A stretch of 64,000 nt of DNA from JBCBKU01 sp965267475 (GTDB lineage Bacteria > Pseudomonadota > Alphaproteobacteria > Rhodobacterales > Rhodobacteraceae): NCBI GenBank assembly GCA_965267475.1, contig OZ254079.1, forward strand, positions 2,232,001-2,296,000, read 5' to 3'. Within the stretch, counting starts at the first letter, position 1. Each line of letters begins with the position of its first letter. This document shows positions 51,746-59,617 of the stretch, in pieces. Position numbers and translations under genes: made by a program. The notes under the pieces were generated by a model. It saw nothing but the letters and a program-made list of their open reading frames with translations, was not told the origin of the DNA and did not search any database.

Positions 51746-52837
51746 ATGCCGAGCTATGGCGCAGAAGGCGCAGAAGGTGCCGAGGGGGCGGAAGGTGCTG
51801 AGGGCGCGGAAGGCGCAGAAGGGGCCGAAGGTGCAGAAGGCGGTGGTCATGCCGGAGGCAGTCAAACCGCGTATTTGAGCGTTGCGCTGGCCCGCACACG
51901 GGATGGGCTTCACAATGATTTTTCGCCGGCCAATGCCCGGGTGCCGGTTAATGTGGCGCCGCGAACGGAAACAGACACGTTCAAGAAGATGGCGGCTTAT
52001 CCGCGGGCGGCGGTCATCCGGCACGAGCTTTATACGCTGTTCGGGCTGGAATTTCCCAACCGCGGCACACAGAACCGGACCAATGCACAGGTCAAGATCG
52101 GGGCCAACACGATCGTGGATCTGACACGCCCGACCGACGCGACGCTGTCCGGTCAGCAACTGCCGCATCTCCGGGCCGCAGCGGATTTGCGTCTGGACCG
52201 GTTGCCCGAGATCCACAAACAGATCGGCGACCTGATGTCGTTTTACGGCGCGGTCCTGCAACTGGATGCCCTTGGCAAGAAATGGACGCTCGAAGTGGCG
52301 CGCTCCGCCCAGCGTGTGGCGTCGGTCGTGGCCATGCCGCTGAAGCTACATTTCGACGTTCCAAGGCCCAATGCCTATTCACTGGCTGTCCAGCCCTTGA
52401 TCCAGACCCCGGGTCACCCGGCCTGGCCCAGCGCCCATGCAACCGAGGCGTTTTGCGTCGCAACGGTTCTGGCAGCGCTGACGCGCCCCGCAGGTGCCGC
52501 GATACCGTCGGGCGCATCCGAAGCCGCGGGCGCCACGCCATTGATGCGGCTTGCCGCAAGGATCGCTGATAACCGAACCGTTGCTGGCGTGCATTTCCCG
52601 TCGGACAGCTTTGCCGGGGCCACAACGGGTGTGGCCATTGGTGACGCGATGGTGGCTTTGGGCGAGAATGCGGGCGGCCAGATCGCGAACCAGACCTATG
52701 ACGGGTCGGCGGATGCCAACGATTTCACGCTGGCCACACTGGCAGCGGGGTTGAACGGCGCAGGCGCAGTCACGGTGCCTGCGGCGGATACAATCTTTAG
52801 CCGTCTTTGGGAGGAAGCCCGCAACGAGTGGGTTTGA
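51746..52837 (+). CDS. PAP2 / vanadium-dependent haloperoxidase-fold protein with N-terminal (GAE)9
   Basis: 363 residues from the ATG at 51746 after GGGAGAGG. After MPSY come nine perfect Gly-Ala-Glu triplets (residues 5-31) and GGGHAGG. The PAP2/haloperoxidase active-site set is complete: KLHFDVPRP (Lys200, Arg207), PAWPSAHATEAF (PSAH 228-231) and NRTVAGVHFPSD (Arg277, His283, Asp287). Members are phosphatases or, with vanadate bound, halide oxidases; the Lys-x6-Arg-Pro, PSxH and Arg-x5-His motifs do not separate them. No signal peptide. It faces the SARP gene across a 120-base divergent region and converges with the S8 peptidase gene 9 bases away. Confidence 0.85.
   Translation: MPSYGAEGAEGAEGAEGAEGAEGAEGAEGAEGGGHAGGSQTAYLSVALARTRDGLHNDFSPANARVPVNVAPRTETDTFKKMAAYPRAAVIRHELYTLFGLEFPNRGTQNRTNAQVKIGANTIVDLTRPTDATLSGQQLPHLRAAADLRLDRLPEIHKQIGDLMSFYGAVLQLDALGKKWTLEVARSAQRVASVVAMPLKLHFDVPRPNAYSLAVQPLIQTPGHPAWPSAHATEAFCVATVLAALTRPAGAAIPSGASEAAGATPLMRLAARIADNRTVAGVHFPSDSFAGATTGVAIGDAMVALGENAGGQIANQTYDGSADANDFTLATLAAGLNGAGAVTVPAADTIFSRLWEEARNEWV
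51758..51838 (+). repeat. Nine tandem 9-base units encoding (Gly-Ala-Glu)9
   Basis: Nine consecutive units of the form GGN GCN GAR. The codons vary almost freely at third positions (Gly uses C, T and G; Ala uses A, C, G and T; Glu uses A and G), while the protein repeat is perfect. See finding. Confidence 0.95.
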
Positions 52838-52846
52838 CCGCTCGGC

Positions 52847-54478
52847 TTAGGGCCAGATCCTGTGCCGCCCATCCGCGCGGTCGGGCGGCGCAATGACCGC
52901 GTCGCCCAAACGGGCAACATCTGACGGATCGGGGATCCAGTCCGCAAGAGCGACCAGCGCGGCAACCTCAAGCTGTCGGTTGGCTGCGGGCGGGTCCGGG
53001 TAGATCGCCGTCGCCATGATATCGGCAAGGCGCCGCGTGATCTGCGCGGCGGCGGTACTGCTGCCATTCAGGGCGCGTGTCGATCCCGAGAATGTCCCAG
53101 TCGCCAAAACCCCGCGCAGCGCATGGCCGTCCTCGCCCAGGCCTGACAGATCAGGCTTTTCCCAATGGGGGGCGGGACGGCCCGCCGCTGCATAGAATGC
53201 GGGCTCTTCGGTCGACCCGATGCCGGCTCCAACCCGATAGATCCTTGGATCAGGGCTTGTCACAATGGCCGAATGGGTCCCTTCCAGACTGACGATCGAG
53301 CCGGCGGTCGAAGTCCAATCGCGGAACCGATCATGCCAGACCCCTCCATTCGTCACCTCGAAATAGCTTTGCCGCCCGTCATCGCGATGGCGCGCCAACG
53401 TATCATCGCGCTGGATTTCCGCCCGGATCTGAACCGCATGCGGGGCCGAGTTGGTGATCGTCAGAAGCCAAAGACCCGCAGGTGCAACGGGACCAGCGCG
53501 GTACCCACCCGTGGGTGCCACGGCTAGGGCCAGCAACGGGCGCGGACCACCGCCAGGGCGACGCTCGCTTAACTCGTAGATCGCGGCGGTGCCGTCCGCG
53601 TTCTGGATCTTGAAGTTGGCGGGCGGGGGCGGCGCAATCGTGTTGACCGGCCCGAAATGGGTGCTGTGGCCGCGCGGATCGGACAAGGCCAGGCCCAAGG
53701 CATGGCGATCTGTGTCATTGGCGCAATAGAGCTCCATATGGCTGGATGTGCGATCATCGGGTTGAATGCGCCAGCCGACGACTTCGCTGTCGCCCGGTGC
53801 GATGACAAGCTCGGCCACTTGACGGTTCAGGTGTCCATTGCCGAAGGCGAAGACAACACGGGCATACTTTCCCGGGTGAAGTGTTTCCCACCGGTCGAGT
53901 TCCGCAGCGATCTGATCTTCCAGAAACTGGCTGCCATCCTTGGGCCCGGCCAACATGCCGAAACTGATGTTGATCACGACACCGGGACGGGTTGGATCGC
54001 CGCGCCCGACCTCATCAAGGATCCAGCGGATCCCCAAAATCACGAAGCTCTCGAACCGTTTTCCTGACGTGTCGCCCACAGCTTCGGGCGGGAGTTGCAC
54101 GGCAAGGATGGGCGGCGCATCGGCGGCGTGATCCGGATCGGCACCCGCAGCCTGATCCAGGATATGCGTGCCATGGCTGGCGTTGTACTGGCTGCCCCGA
54201 TGCGCGTTTGGCGCGTTGAGTTCGTCGTTCAACTGGCGATAGGCCGCGCCCTCATCGGTGCTTTCCGTCCCGGCCAGCATGGCGTCGATATCGGGCTTTC
54301 GAAGAATGCGCCCGATCTGAACCTCGGCATAGCGTGGATGCGGACCGGTCCGTTCGACCGCTTGCAGCCAGATGGCCTGAACGCGGGTCTGGTCCGGGGC
54401 GCCGGATATGCGGAAACGGCGGTTCAGGAAGCCGATGGATTCGTCGATGACGGCGACATAGGGCTGGGTGTCTGGCAT
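52847..54478 (-). CDS. Subtilisin-like S8 family serine peptidase, apparently cytoplasmic
   Basis: 543 residues. The catalytic triad can be placed: Asp12 (VAVIDESIGF), His102 (NASHGTHILDQAAG), Ser474 (NGSSTAAAQITRRLAD), with oxyanion Asn214 (FAFGNGH) and the core strand GVVINISFG at 166-174. The Pro normally after the Ser motif (GTSxAxP) is Gln here. No signal peptide and no propeptide: Asp12 is almost at the N-terminus. A large insertion of about 250 residues lies between the Asn and the Ser, with two beta-rich stretches (around 230-350). The downstream partner of a small gene 10 bases before it. Substrate unknown. Confidence 0.82.
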   Translation of the reverse strand: MPDTQPYVAVIDESIGFLNRRFRISGAPDQTRVQAIWLQAVERTGPHPRYAEVQIGRILRKPDIDAMLAGTESTDEGAAYRQLNDELNAPNAHRGSQYNASHGTHILDQAAGADPDHAADAPPILAVQLPPEAVGDTSGKRFESFVILGIRWILDEVGRGDPTRPGVVINISFGMLAGPKDGSQFLEDQIAAELDRWETLHPGKYARVVFAFGNGHLNRQVAELVIAPGDSEVVGWRIQPDDRTSSHMELYCANDTDRHALGLALSDPRGHSTHFGPVNTIAPPPPANFKIQNADGTAAIYELSERRPGGGPRPLLALAVAPTGGYRAGPVAPAGLWLLTITNSAPHAVQIRAEIQRDDTLARHRDDGRQSYFEVTNGGVWHDRFRDWTSTAGSIVSLEGTHSAIVTSPDPRIYRVGAGIGSTEEPAFYAAAGRPAPHWEKPDLSGLGEDGHALRGVLATGTFSGSTRALNGSSTAAAQITRRLADIMATAIYPDPPAANRQLEVAALVALADWIPDPSDVARLGDAVIAPPDRADGRHRIWP

Positions 54479-54488
54479 ATCGTGCGCC

Positions 54489-54818
54489 TCAGTTCATCCG
54501 GACGGGGACACCGACGTCGAGAACGTCGTAGATGTGGCTATACTGGTCATGGGCGGCCGGGGTCAGCGCCTCGGGCCGATAGATCATGAACTGAAGCTCG
54601 GGGTTCGCGGCGTGAATGGCGCGTCTCAGGCGCCGAAACTCGGTCCGGTCGATTGCGATCCAGCGCCAGGCGATCATGAAACGAAGAACGATCAGCGCGA
54701 CGCGGTTATGCGCCTGAATGAAGACGGGCTCGAAATACTCGCCCGGAGCAGGGGTCGGATCACGCATGTGGCGCGCCCAGTCGAGGTAGTTGTCCCAGAT
54801 TACGGCTTCGGGATTCAT
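54489..54818 (-). CDS. Unknown small protein paired with the S8 peptidase
   Basis: 109 residues, ATG preceded by a purine-rich GGGGAGATCCG. Aromatic-rich helical protein: IWDNYLDWARHMRD, YFEPVFIQAHNRVALIVLRFMIAWRWIAIDRTEFRRLRRAIHAANPELQFMIYRPEALTPAAHDQYSHIYDVLDVGVPV. No signal peptide; the hydrophobic VALIVLRFMIAWRWIAI could be a buried helix or membrane-associated. I do not recognise a family. Being 10 bases upstream of the peptidase in the same direction, it is likely co-translated and might be its inhibitor, chaperone or substrate; that is inference from position. Confidence 0.65.
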   Translation of the reverse strand: MNPEAVIWDNYLDWARHMRDPTPAPGEYFEPVFIQAHNRVALIVLRFMIAWRWIAIDRTEFRRLRRAIHAANPELQFMIYRPEALTPAAHDQYSHIYDVLDVGVPVRMN

Positions 54819-54943
54819 CGGATCTCCCCGGTTTTGTCCCGGGGATCGTTCCGGTTCAGCGTGCGTTGGTCAACCGCTGGTGGCAATCCTGCCCGCGTTT
54901 TGCGCGTTTTTCACGCAGCCTTCGGACAGATGTGCGCCTGACA

Positions 54944-56116
54944 CTACTGCAATTGCTCGATCAGGGTCAGACGGTCGGCCATCTGCCAGCTTTCGACAAT
55001 GGCGCCATCCTCGATCTTGTGGACGGCGATGGCGCCGAAGGCGATGTTGCGCCCAGTGGGACCGAACCCGAAAAGCGGCCCAGTGTGCATACCCCGGATC
55101 GTGCCCCGCGCGGTGACGACACTGTCGGCCACATGCAGTTCTTCGACATCGAACCGCGCGTCGCTCAGACCTTCGGAAAACTGTGCCAAGGTTTCCAGGA
55201 ACCCGGCCGCGTCCTGCGCCGGAAGCGACGGCGACGCCCCGTGAACGACCCAGCGTTCATCGAGGATATCTTCGAGTTGCTCGGCATTGTTGTTGTTCAG
55301 CGCTTGATAGTACCGCGTGACCATGTCCAGCGCGAATTCATCCGCATTCAGGGGCGAGGCGAGCGCATCGGCAAAGTGCCCGACATCTGGCTGGGCAGAG
55401 CGCAGCCGCAAATAGCCCAGAACCTGATTGTCGCGCTTCGGGTCCAGGATCAGGATTTCCCCTTCAAAAACGCGGAATTGTGTGAATTCCTCAATGTTGG
55501 TGTAATGGGTGATCAAAAGAAGCGGGCCCTTGCGGTCCGGATGCCCATCCCAAGAAGACGTCAGCTCTTGCAGGCGCGTGACATCCTTGGAGCCCTGCAA
55601 CGACAGAAGCAGGTTCAATCCGCCATCGGTTTCAACTGGCATCTCTGCTGCAATGGTCGGATCGATCTCGGCAAAGCCCTCCATCATCGCATCGAGCGTT
55701 TGCTGGTTCCGGCACCACTGGCTGACAACGATCTGTGACGGCACGACATCATTTGAGGCCATCAACGCACCAAGATCCCGCATCCGCGCGATCCCGTCTT
55801 CGTTCATCACCCTTTGGTTGCCGCAATCGGTCGGATCGACGTTCTTTTCATCAAGTTTCGACCAGTCCGTGGGCCCGTGCCGCATCACATAGACGACGTC
55901 ATCACGAAAGAACATCTCTTCAAGCTGTTGATAAGGCTCAAATCTCAGCGCGTCTTCGATTTCGCGGTCCTCGACCTCGATCTCCATCGACATCTCGCCC
56001 ATGTGGGTTGAAATCTGCTCGATTGAATCGGGGATTTCCCGTTCGGTCTGAGCCAGAACCGGGAGCGCGATAGCCGCCAGAAGGGATGCGAGAACGCCAG
56101 TCTGAAGATTGGGCAT
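54944..56116 (-). CDS. Histidine phosphatase domain fused to SnoaL/ester-cyclase-like domain, secreted
   Basis: 390 residues with signal peptide MPNLQTGVLASLLAAIALPVLA (cleaved near QTE). Residues 72-240 are a branch of the histidine phosphatase superfamily: the RHG motif is in VVYVMRHGPTDWSK (79-81) and the second His is in LLLITHYTNIEEF (His204). Residues 255-390 (FALDMVTRYYQALNNNNAEQLEDILDERWVVHG ... GMHTGPLFGFGPTGRNIAFGAIAVHKIEDGAIVESWQMADRLTLIEQL) are a SnoaL-like polyketide-cyclase/NTF2 domain. Periplasmic. The combination of the two is unusual; the substrate is unknown. Confidence 0.85.
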   Translation of the reverse strand: MPNLQTGVLASLLAAIALPVLAQTEREIPDSIEQISTHMGEMSMEIEVEDREIEDALRFEPYQQLEEMFFRDDVVYVMRHGPTDWSKLDEKNVDPTDCGNQRVMNEDGIARMRDLGALMASNDVVPSQIVVSQWCRNQQTLDAMMEGFAEIDPTIAAEMPVETDGGLNLLLSLQGSKDVTRLQELTSSWDGHPDRKGPLLLITHYTNIEEFTQFRVFEGEILILDPKRDNQVLGYLRLRSAQPDVGHFADALASPLNADEFALDMVTRYYQALNNNNAEQLEDILDERWVVHGASPSLPAQDAAGFLETLAQFSEGLSDARFDVEELHVADSVVTARGTIRGMHTGPLFGFGPTGRNIAFGAIAVHKIEDGAIVESWQMADRLTLIEQLQ

Positions 56117-56284
56117 GGGATAAGCCTTTGAGAGTTTGGCTATGAGCCAGCGTCGAAACGAGGACCCAAGCGATTGTGGAAACGGCTGCCGAGAATTGCT
56201 CAGCTCAAGCGTAAGACGTTCGTATTCTTGGAAAAAGCCCTCAGGCGATCACATTTGCTCGACGGAACGGCGTCCTGGGGACTG

Positions 56285-56374
56285 TGGCGGAGAGACAGGG
56301 ATTCGAACCCTGGGTAGGCTTGCACCCACAACGGTTTTCGAGACCGCCCCGTTCGACCACTCCGGCACCTCTCC
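56285..56374 (-). tRNA. tRNA-Ser (anticodon CGA)
   Basis: 90 bases including an encoded CCA. Acceptor GGAGAGG pairs with TCTCTCC (one G-T), discriminator G. Anticodon stem GCGGT/ACCGT encloses the loop CTCGAAA, giving anticodon CGA for UCG codons. A long variable arm of the class II type lies between the anticodon stem and the T arm GGGTTCGAATCCC, as expected for tRNA-Ser. The T arm stem CAGGG/CCCTG is perfect. Confidence 0.97.
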
Positions 56375-56504
56375 GCGAAGGGTCATCGGCGGATTTAGGC
56401 GATCGACGGGTATGGCGCAACCGATTTCGCGGAAACCCTTGAACAGGCCCTTGGAAACGGGTCTGGGGATACTTAGCCTTAAACGGAGGATAGAGGAGGT
56501 CAGA

Positions 56505-57329
56505 ATGCTGAGAACCGTGCAAATGACGCTTGCGGCCAGCGTAATCGCAGTGCCAGCCTGGGCCGTGGACGACGCGGCCCTTGATGCGTTGATGACCTCG
56601 ATGGGTCTTCCCGACATGGTTGAACTAATGCAGCAGGAAGGCCTGACCTATGGGGACGACCTTGAAGCCGAACTGTTCCCTGACCGAGGTGGTCCAAGCT
56701 GGGATGCTGTCGTCGCCGCGATCTATGACCGGGATGACATGTACGGCGTGGTCCGAAAGGGTATGGCAGAGCGTCTGTCCGATCAGGATATTGAGGTTTT
56801 AAGCGATTTCTTCGGCTCGGACCGCGGCCAGCGCATTGTGGCACTGGAAATCGGGGCCCGTCGCGAAATGATGGATGACGATATCGAAGCCGTTGCGATC
56901 GAGGCCTATGAAACCATGAAAGACGAAGGTGGCGACCGGTTCGCGCAACTTAAATCCTTTGCGGAGCAGAACGATCTGGTCGAATCCAATGTCATGGGCG
57001 CGATGAATGCCAATTACGCCTTTTACACTGGCCTGATCGACGGCGAAGCCTTCGGTGACGATTTGTCCGAAGAACAGGTCCTGACAGATGTTTGGAGCCA
57101 GGAAGACGATATTCGCGCCGACAGTACGGAATGGGTCTTTGCCTTTCTGACGCTGGCCTATCAGCCGCTGTCGAACGAAGATCTGGACGCCTATATCGCG
57201 CTTTCCAAGACCGAGGCAGGGGTCGCCCTGAACAGCGCCCTGTTCGGCGCGTTCGACGAAATGTATGTCGGTATTTCGCGGGCCCTGGGTCTTGCGGCAT
57301 CGCGCTTCATGGTCGGTCAGGACATCTGA
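56505..57329 (+). CDS. DUF2059 domain-containing secreted protein
   Basis: 274 residues from the ATG at 56505, preceded by GAGGAGGT; a longer reading would run through the tRNA gene on the opposite strand and is rejected. Signal peptide MLRTVQMTLAASVIAVPAWA. DUF2059-type repeats follow: AERLSDQDIEVLSDFFGSDRGQRIVALE and LTLAYQPLSNEDLDAYIALSKTEAGVALNSALFGAF, each an alpha-helical hairpin with an (S/D)xxG(Q/V) turn. Very acidic, periplasmic, function unknown. Confidence 0.85.
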   Translation: MLRTVQMTLAASVIAVPAWAVDDAALDALMTSMGLPDMVELMQQEGLTYGDDLEAELFPDRGGPSWDAVVAAIYDRDDMYGVVRKGMAERLSDQDIEVLSDFFGSDRGQRIVALEIGARREMMDDDIEAVAIEAYETMKDEGGDRFAQLKSFAEQNDLVESNVMGAMNANYAFYTGLIDGEAFGDDLSEEQVLTDVWSQEDDIRADSTEWVFAFLTLAYQPLSNEDLDAYIALSKTEAGVALNSALFGAFDEMYVGISRALGLAASRFMVGQDI

Positions 57330-57362
57330 CACCCCAAAAAATTTCAAAAAAAGTGCGCCAAG

Positions 57363-57389
57363 TGTCGATTGGCGGTCTGCCCGTTCGTC
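57363..57389 (+). promoter_or_regulatory. ECF-type promoter for the SRPBCC-YciI-sigma operon
   Basis: TGTCGA (57363-57368), a 17-base spacer, CGTC (57386-57389), 52 bases before the first ATG. From memory, TGTCGA with a CGTC-like -10 is the pattern described for ECF42 sigma promoters, and an ECF42-type sigma gene is the third gene of this operon, so autoregulation is likely. Confidence 0.65.
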
Positions 57390-57440
57390 ATGGGTGTGAA
57401 AGCAACAGGCTTTCGAACACTCTGACGAAGGACAAATGAC

Positions 57441-57953
57441 ATGACACTTGGAACCACATTGACAATTGGCGCAGGCGCCATTGCCCTGGCCGCCGCCGCA
57501 ACCTTTCTGTTGCCCCGCGACGTGAGTGTTGCACGAACGGCTCTGATCGACGCAGATCCTCAGGCCATCTTGGACCTTGCAGCCTCGAACACAGGGTTTC
57601 AGGCATTCAACCCCTACAAATCCGCCGATCCGGATCTGAAAATCGAACCGTTTGGGCCGGAAGCGGGCGTCGGGTCAGGTTTCCGTTTCGAAGGAAAAGA
57701 CGGGACCGGCACCCAGACTGTAGCCGCCGTCACTGACGACAGCGTGGTCTATGCCATCGATCTTGGGCCAATGGGTCAGCCGACCCAGACGATCCGCGTT
57801 CGTCCGACCGACGAAGGGACAGAAGTGACTTGGACGGTCGAGGCCGATATGGGCTTGAACCCGGTTTTCCGCGTCTTCGGGCTGTTCATGGACGGGATGA
57901 TGGGCAAGACATTCGATCAAGGGCTTGCCAACCTGGCAGATGCCACGGCTTAA
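57441..57953 (+). CDS. SRPBCC family protein (polyketide cyclase-like)
   Basis: 170 residues. An N-terminal hydrophobic stretch (TLTIGAGAIALAAAATFLL) serves as signal anchor, followed by a START/Bet v1-type fold: VSVARTALIDADPQAILDLAASNTGFQAFNPY, IEPFGPEAGVGSGFRFEGKDGTGTQTV, VTWTVEADMGLNPVFRVFGLFMDGMMGKTFDQGLANL. Binds a hydrophobic ligand in the helix-grip cavity; ligand unknown. First gene after the ECF promoter. Confidence 0.9.
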   Translation: MTLGTTLTIGAGAIALAAAATFLLPRDVSVARTALIDADPQAILDLAASNTGFQAFNPYKSADPDLKIEPFGPEAGVGSGFRFEGKDGTGTQTVAAVTDDSVVYAIDLGPMGQPTQTIRVRPTDEGTEVTWTVEADMGLNPVFRVFGLFMDGMMGKTFDQGLANLADATA

Positions 57954-57977
57954 GATAGCGAAAAGAGGGACAAAACA

Positions 57978-58331
57978 ATGCAGTACACATTTCTGATCTA
58001 TTCCGACCGCGCCGATTTCGCCGATACCGGTCCCGAGGACTGGGCCGAGATGAAGGCCGCCTATCAGCAGTATATCGGTGCGTTGCAGGAAGCCGGGGTC
58101 TTCGTCTCGACCGACTGGCTGCAACCGGCCGAGACCGCGACGACGATCACCCTGAAAGGCGGCGAAAAGCGCATTCAGGACGGCCCATTTGCTGAAACGA
58201 AAGAAACGCTTGGTGGGTCGTTCGTGGTCAACGTTCCCGATCTCGATGCGGCCATTGCCTGGGCCGAGAAATGCCCTGGCGCGAAGATGGGCAAAGTTGA
58301 GATCCGGGCCTCGGCCATGGGCGGCGAGTGA
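57978..58331 (+). CDS. YciI/DGPF family protein
   Basis: 117 residues. MQYTFLIYSDRADF and the diagnostic RIQDGPFAETKETLGGSFVVNVPDLDAAIAWAEKCPGA, which contains the DGPF motif of the YCII-related domain group found beside ECF42 sigma genes. Cytoplasmic ferredoxin-like fold with a conserved His/Asp pocket in relatives; substrate unknown. Its stop overlaps the sigma factor GTG as GTGA, so it is translationally coupled. Confidence 0.93.
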   Translation: MQYTFLIYSDRADFADTGPEDWAEMKAAYQQYIGALQEAGVFVSTDWLQPAETATTITLKGGEKRIQDGPFAETKETLGGSFVVNVPDLDAAIAWAEKCPGAKMGKVEIRASAMGGE

Positions 58332-59548
58332 GGTTAGACATCTCAGAAACGGGCGCGCGCGCGGAAGAGGCTGCGCGCGCCTCATACGGCAAGCTCTTGG
58401 CCCAGATGGCGGCGCGGACCGGTGACATTATGGCCGCCGAAGATGCCTTATCCGATGCTTTTGCCCGCGCGCTCGAAGTCTGGCCAAGGGATGGTGTGCC
58501 CGAACGCCCCGAAGCCTGGTTGATGACCACGGCCAAGAACAAGCTGATCGACGCTCAACGCCGCGCCAGGCGGATCGTTGTCACAGATCAAGTTCCCAAG
58601 ATGCCGGAAACCACAGAAGACCCAGACCAGATACCTGACGACCGACTGCGGCTGATGTTTGTTTGCGCCCATCCGGCAATCGATGCAGGCATTCGGACTC
58701 CGTTGATGTTGCAAACGGTTCTGGGGATCGAAGCCAAGCAGATTGCCAATGCCTTCCTGATCCCGCCCGGCACGCTCTCCCAACGGCTTGTGCGCGCCAA
58801 ACGCAAGATCCGAGATGCGCGCATTCCATTTGCTTTGCCGGATGCCTCGGATACAGGGGCGCGGATGTCAGCCGTGCTAGAAGCTGTCTACGGCGCCTAT
58901 GCCTCTGACTGGTTGGACGATCCGCAACCTCTAGCGGAAGAGGCGGTGTTTCTGTCCCAGATCCTTGCAGAACTGGTCCCCGATAACGCCGAGGCCTTGG
59001 GGCTTTGCGCTCTGACCGGGTTTCTGCATTCCAGGCGGAAGGCGCGTGTTGTCGAGGGAGTGATGGTTCCGTTGCCCGAACAGGACATTGACCTTTGGGA
59101 CAAGGCGCTTACACGCCGTTCAGCCGCGCTGCTGGAACGGGCGGGCGGGCTGGGTCAGATCGGGCGCTTCCAGCTTGAGGCCGCCATTCAGTTGGTTCAC
59201 GCGGATCGCGCGGCCATCGGCGTGACCGATTGGCGGGCCCTTTCGAAGCTCTATGCCGGGTTGAACACGTTGTTTCCAACCATTGGTGGCGCGGTCAGTC
59301 AAGCTGCAGTAGTCGCCGAGGATGCCGGGCCGGAACAGGGTCTGGTCATGCTGGACAAGATTGACGCGGGCGCGGTCCGAACCTTCCAGCCGGCCTGGGC
59401 TGTCCGCGCGCATTGCCTGGCTGCGCTTGGCCGCAAGCGCGAGGCCCATGACGCCTATGAAACGGCGATCAAACTTGCGACCCACGGGCCGACGCGCCGC
59501 TGGCTAGAGATCAGGCGACAAGCACTCATCACGCGTTTCGACGCCTAA
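58328..59548 (+). CDS. ECF sigma factor, ECF42-type with C-terminal extension
   Basis: 406 residues, twice the length of ordinary ECF sigma factors. Sigma2 region (about 15-85): YGKLLAQMAARTGDIMAAEDALSDAFARALEVWPRDGVPERPEAWLMTTAKNKLIDAQRRAR. Sigma4 (about 110-170): LMLQTVLGIEAKQIANAFLIPPGTLSQRLVRAKRKIRDARIPF. The remaining 230 residues form the TPR/DUF6596-like C-terminal domain (SDWLDDPQPLAEEAVFLSQILAELVPDNAEALGLCALTGFLHSRRKAR ... DKALTRRSAALLERAG). No anti-sigma gene is present. GTG start. Likely directs transcription of its own operon from the TGTCGA/CGTC promoter. Confidence 0.93.
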   Translation: MRLDISETGARAEEAARASYGKLLAQMAARTGDIMAAEDALSDAFARALEVWPRDGVPERPEAWLMTTAKNKLIDAQRRARRIVVTDQVPKMPETTEDPDQIPDDRLRLMFVCAHPAIDAGIRTPLMLQTVLGIEAKQIANAFLIPPGTLSQRLVRAKRKIRDARIPFALPDASDTGARMSAVLEAVYGAYASDWLDDPQPLAEEAVFLSQILAELVPDNAEALGLCALTGFLHSRRKARVVEGVMVPLPEQDIDLWDKALTRRSAALLERAGGLGQIGRFQLEAAIQLVHADRAAIGVTDWRALSKLYAGLNTLFPTIGGAVSQAAVVAEDAGPEQGLVMLDKIDAGAVRTFQPAWAVRAHCLAALGRKREAHDAYETAIKLATHGPTRRWLEIRRQALITRFDA

Positions 59549-59617
59549 AGCCAATGAAATGGCCTGCAACGGACACGCTGCGGGCCGGACCAAATCACTC
59601 GTTACCTCAGGCCCCCA

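Noticed and set aside
51758..51838. The 9-base repeat as a phase-variation switch
   Set aside because: Unit length is a multiple of three, so changes would not shift the frame, and the diverged codons argue against active slippage.
51626..52261. N-terminal extension of the SARP regulator by about 210 residues
   Set aside because: This stretch is antisense to the haloperoxidase-fold gene, whose active-site motifs show that it is the coding strand; the GTG at 51625 gives a normal SARP start.
56285..56374. tRNA-Ser as an attachment site of an integrated element
   Set aside because: No integrase or direct repeat of the tRNA 3' end was seen on either side; xerD at 11528 is the housekeeping recombinase.
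56136..56504. A continuous frame extending the DUF2059 gene upstream by more than 120 codons
   Set aside because: It runs across the complete tRNA-Ser gene on the other strand, and the ATG at 56505 has a strong GAGGAGGT and starts a signal peptide.
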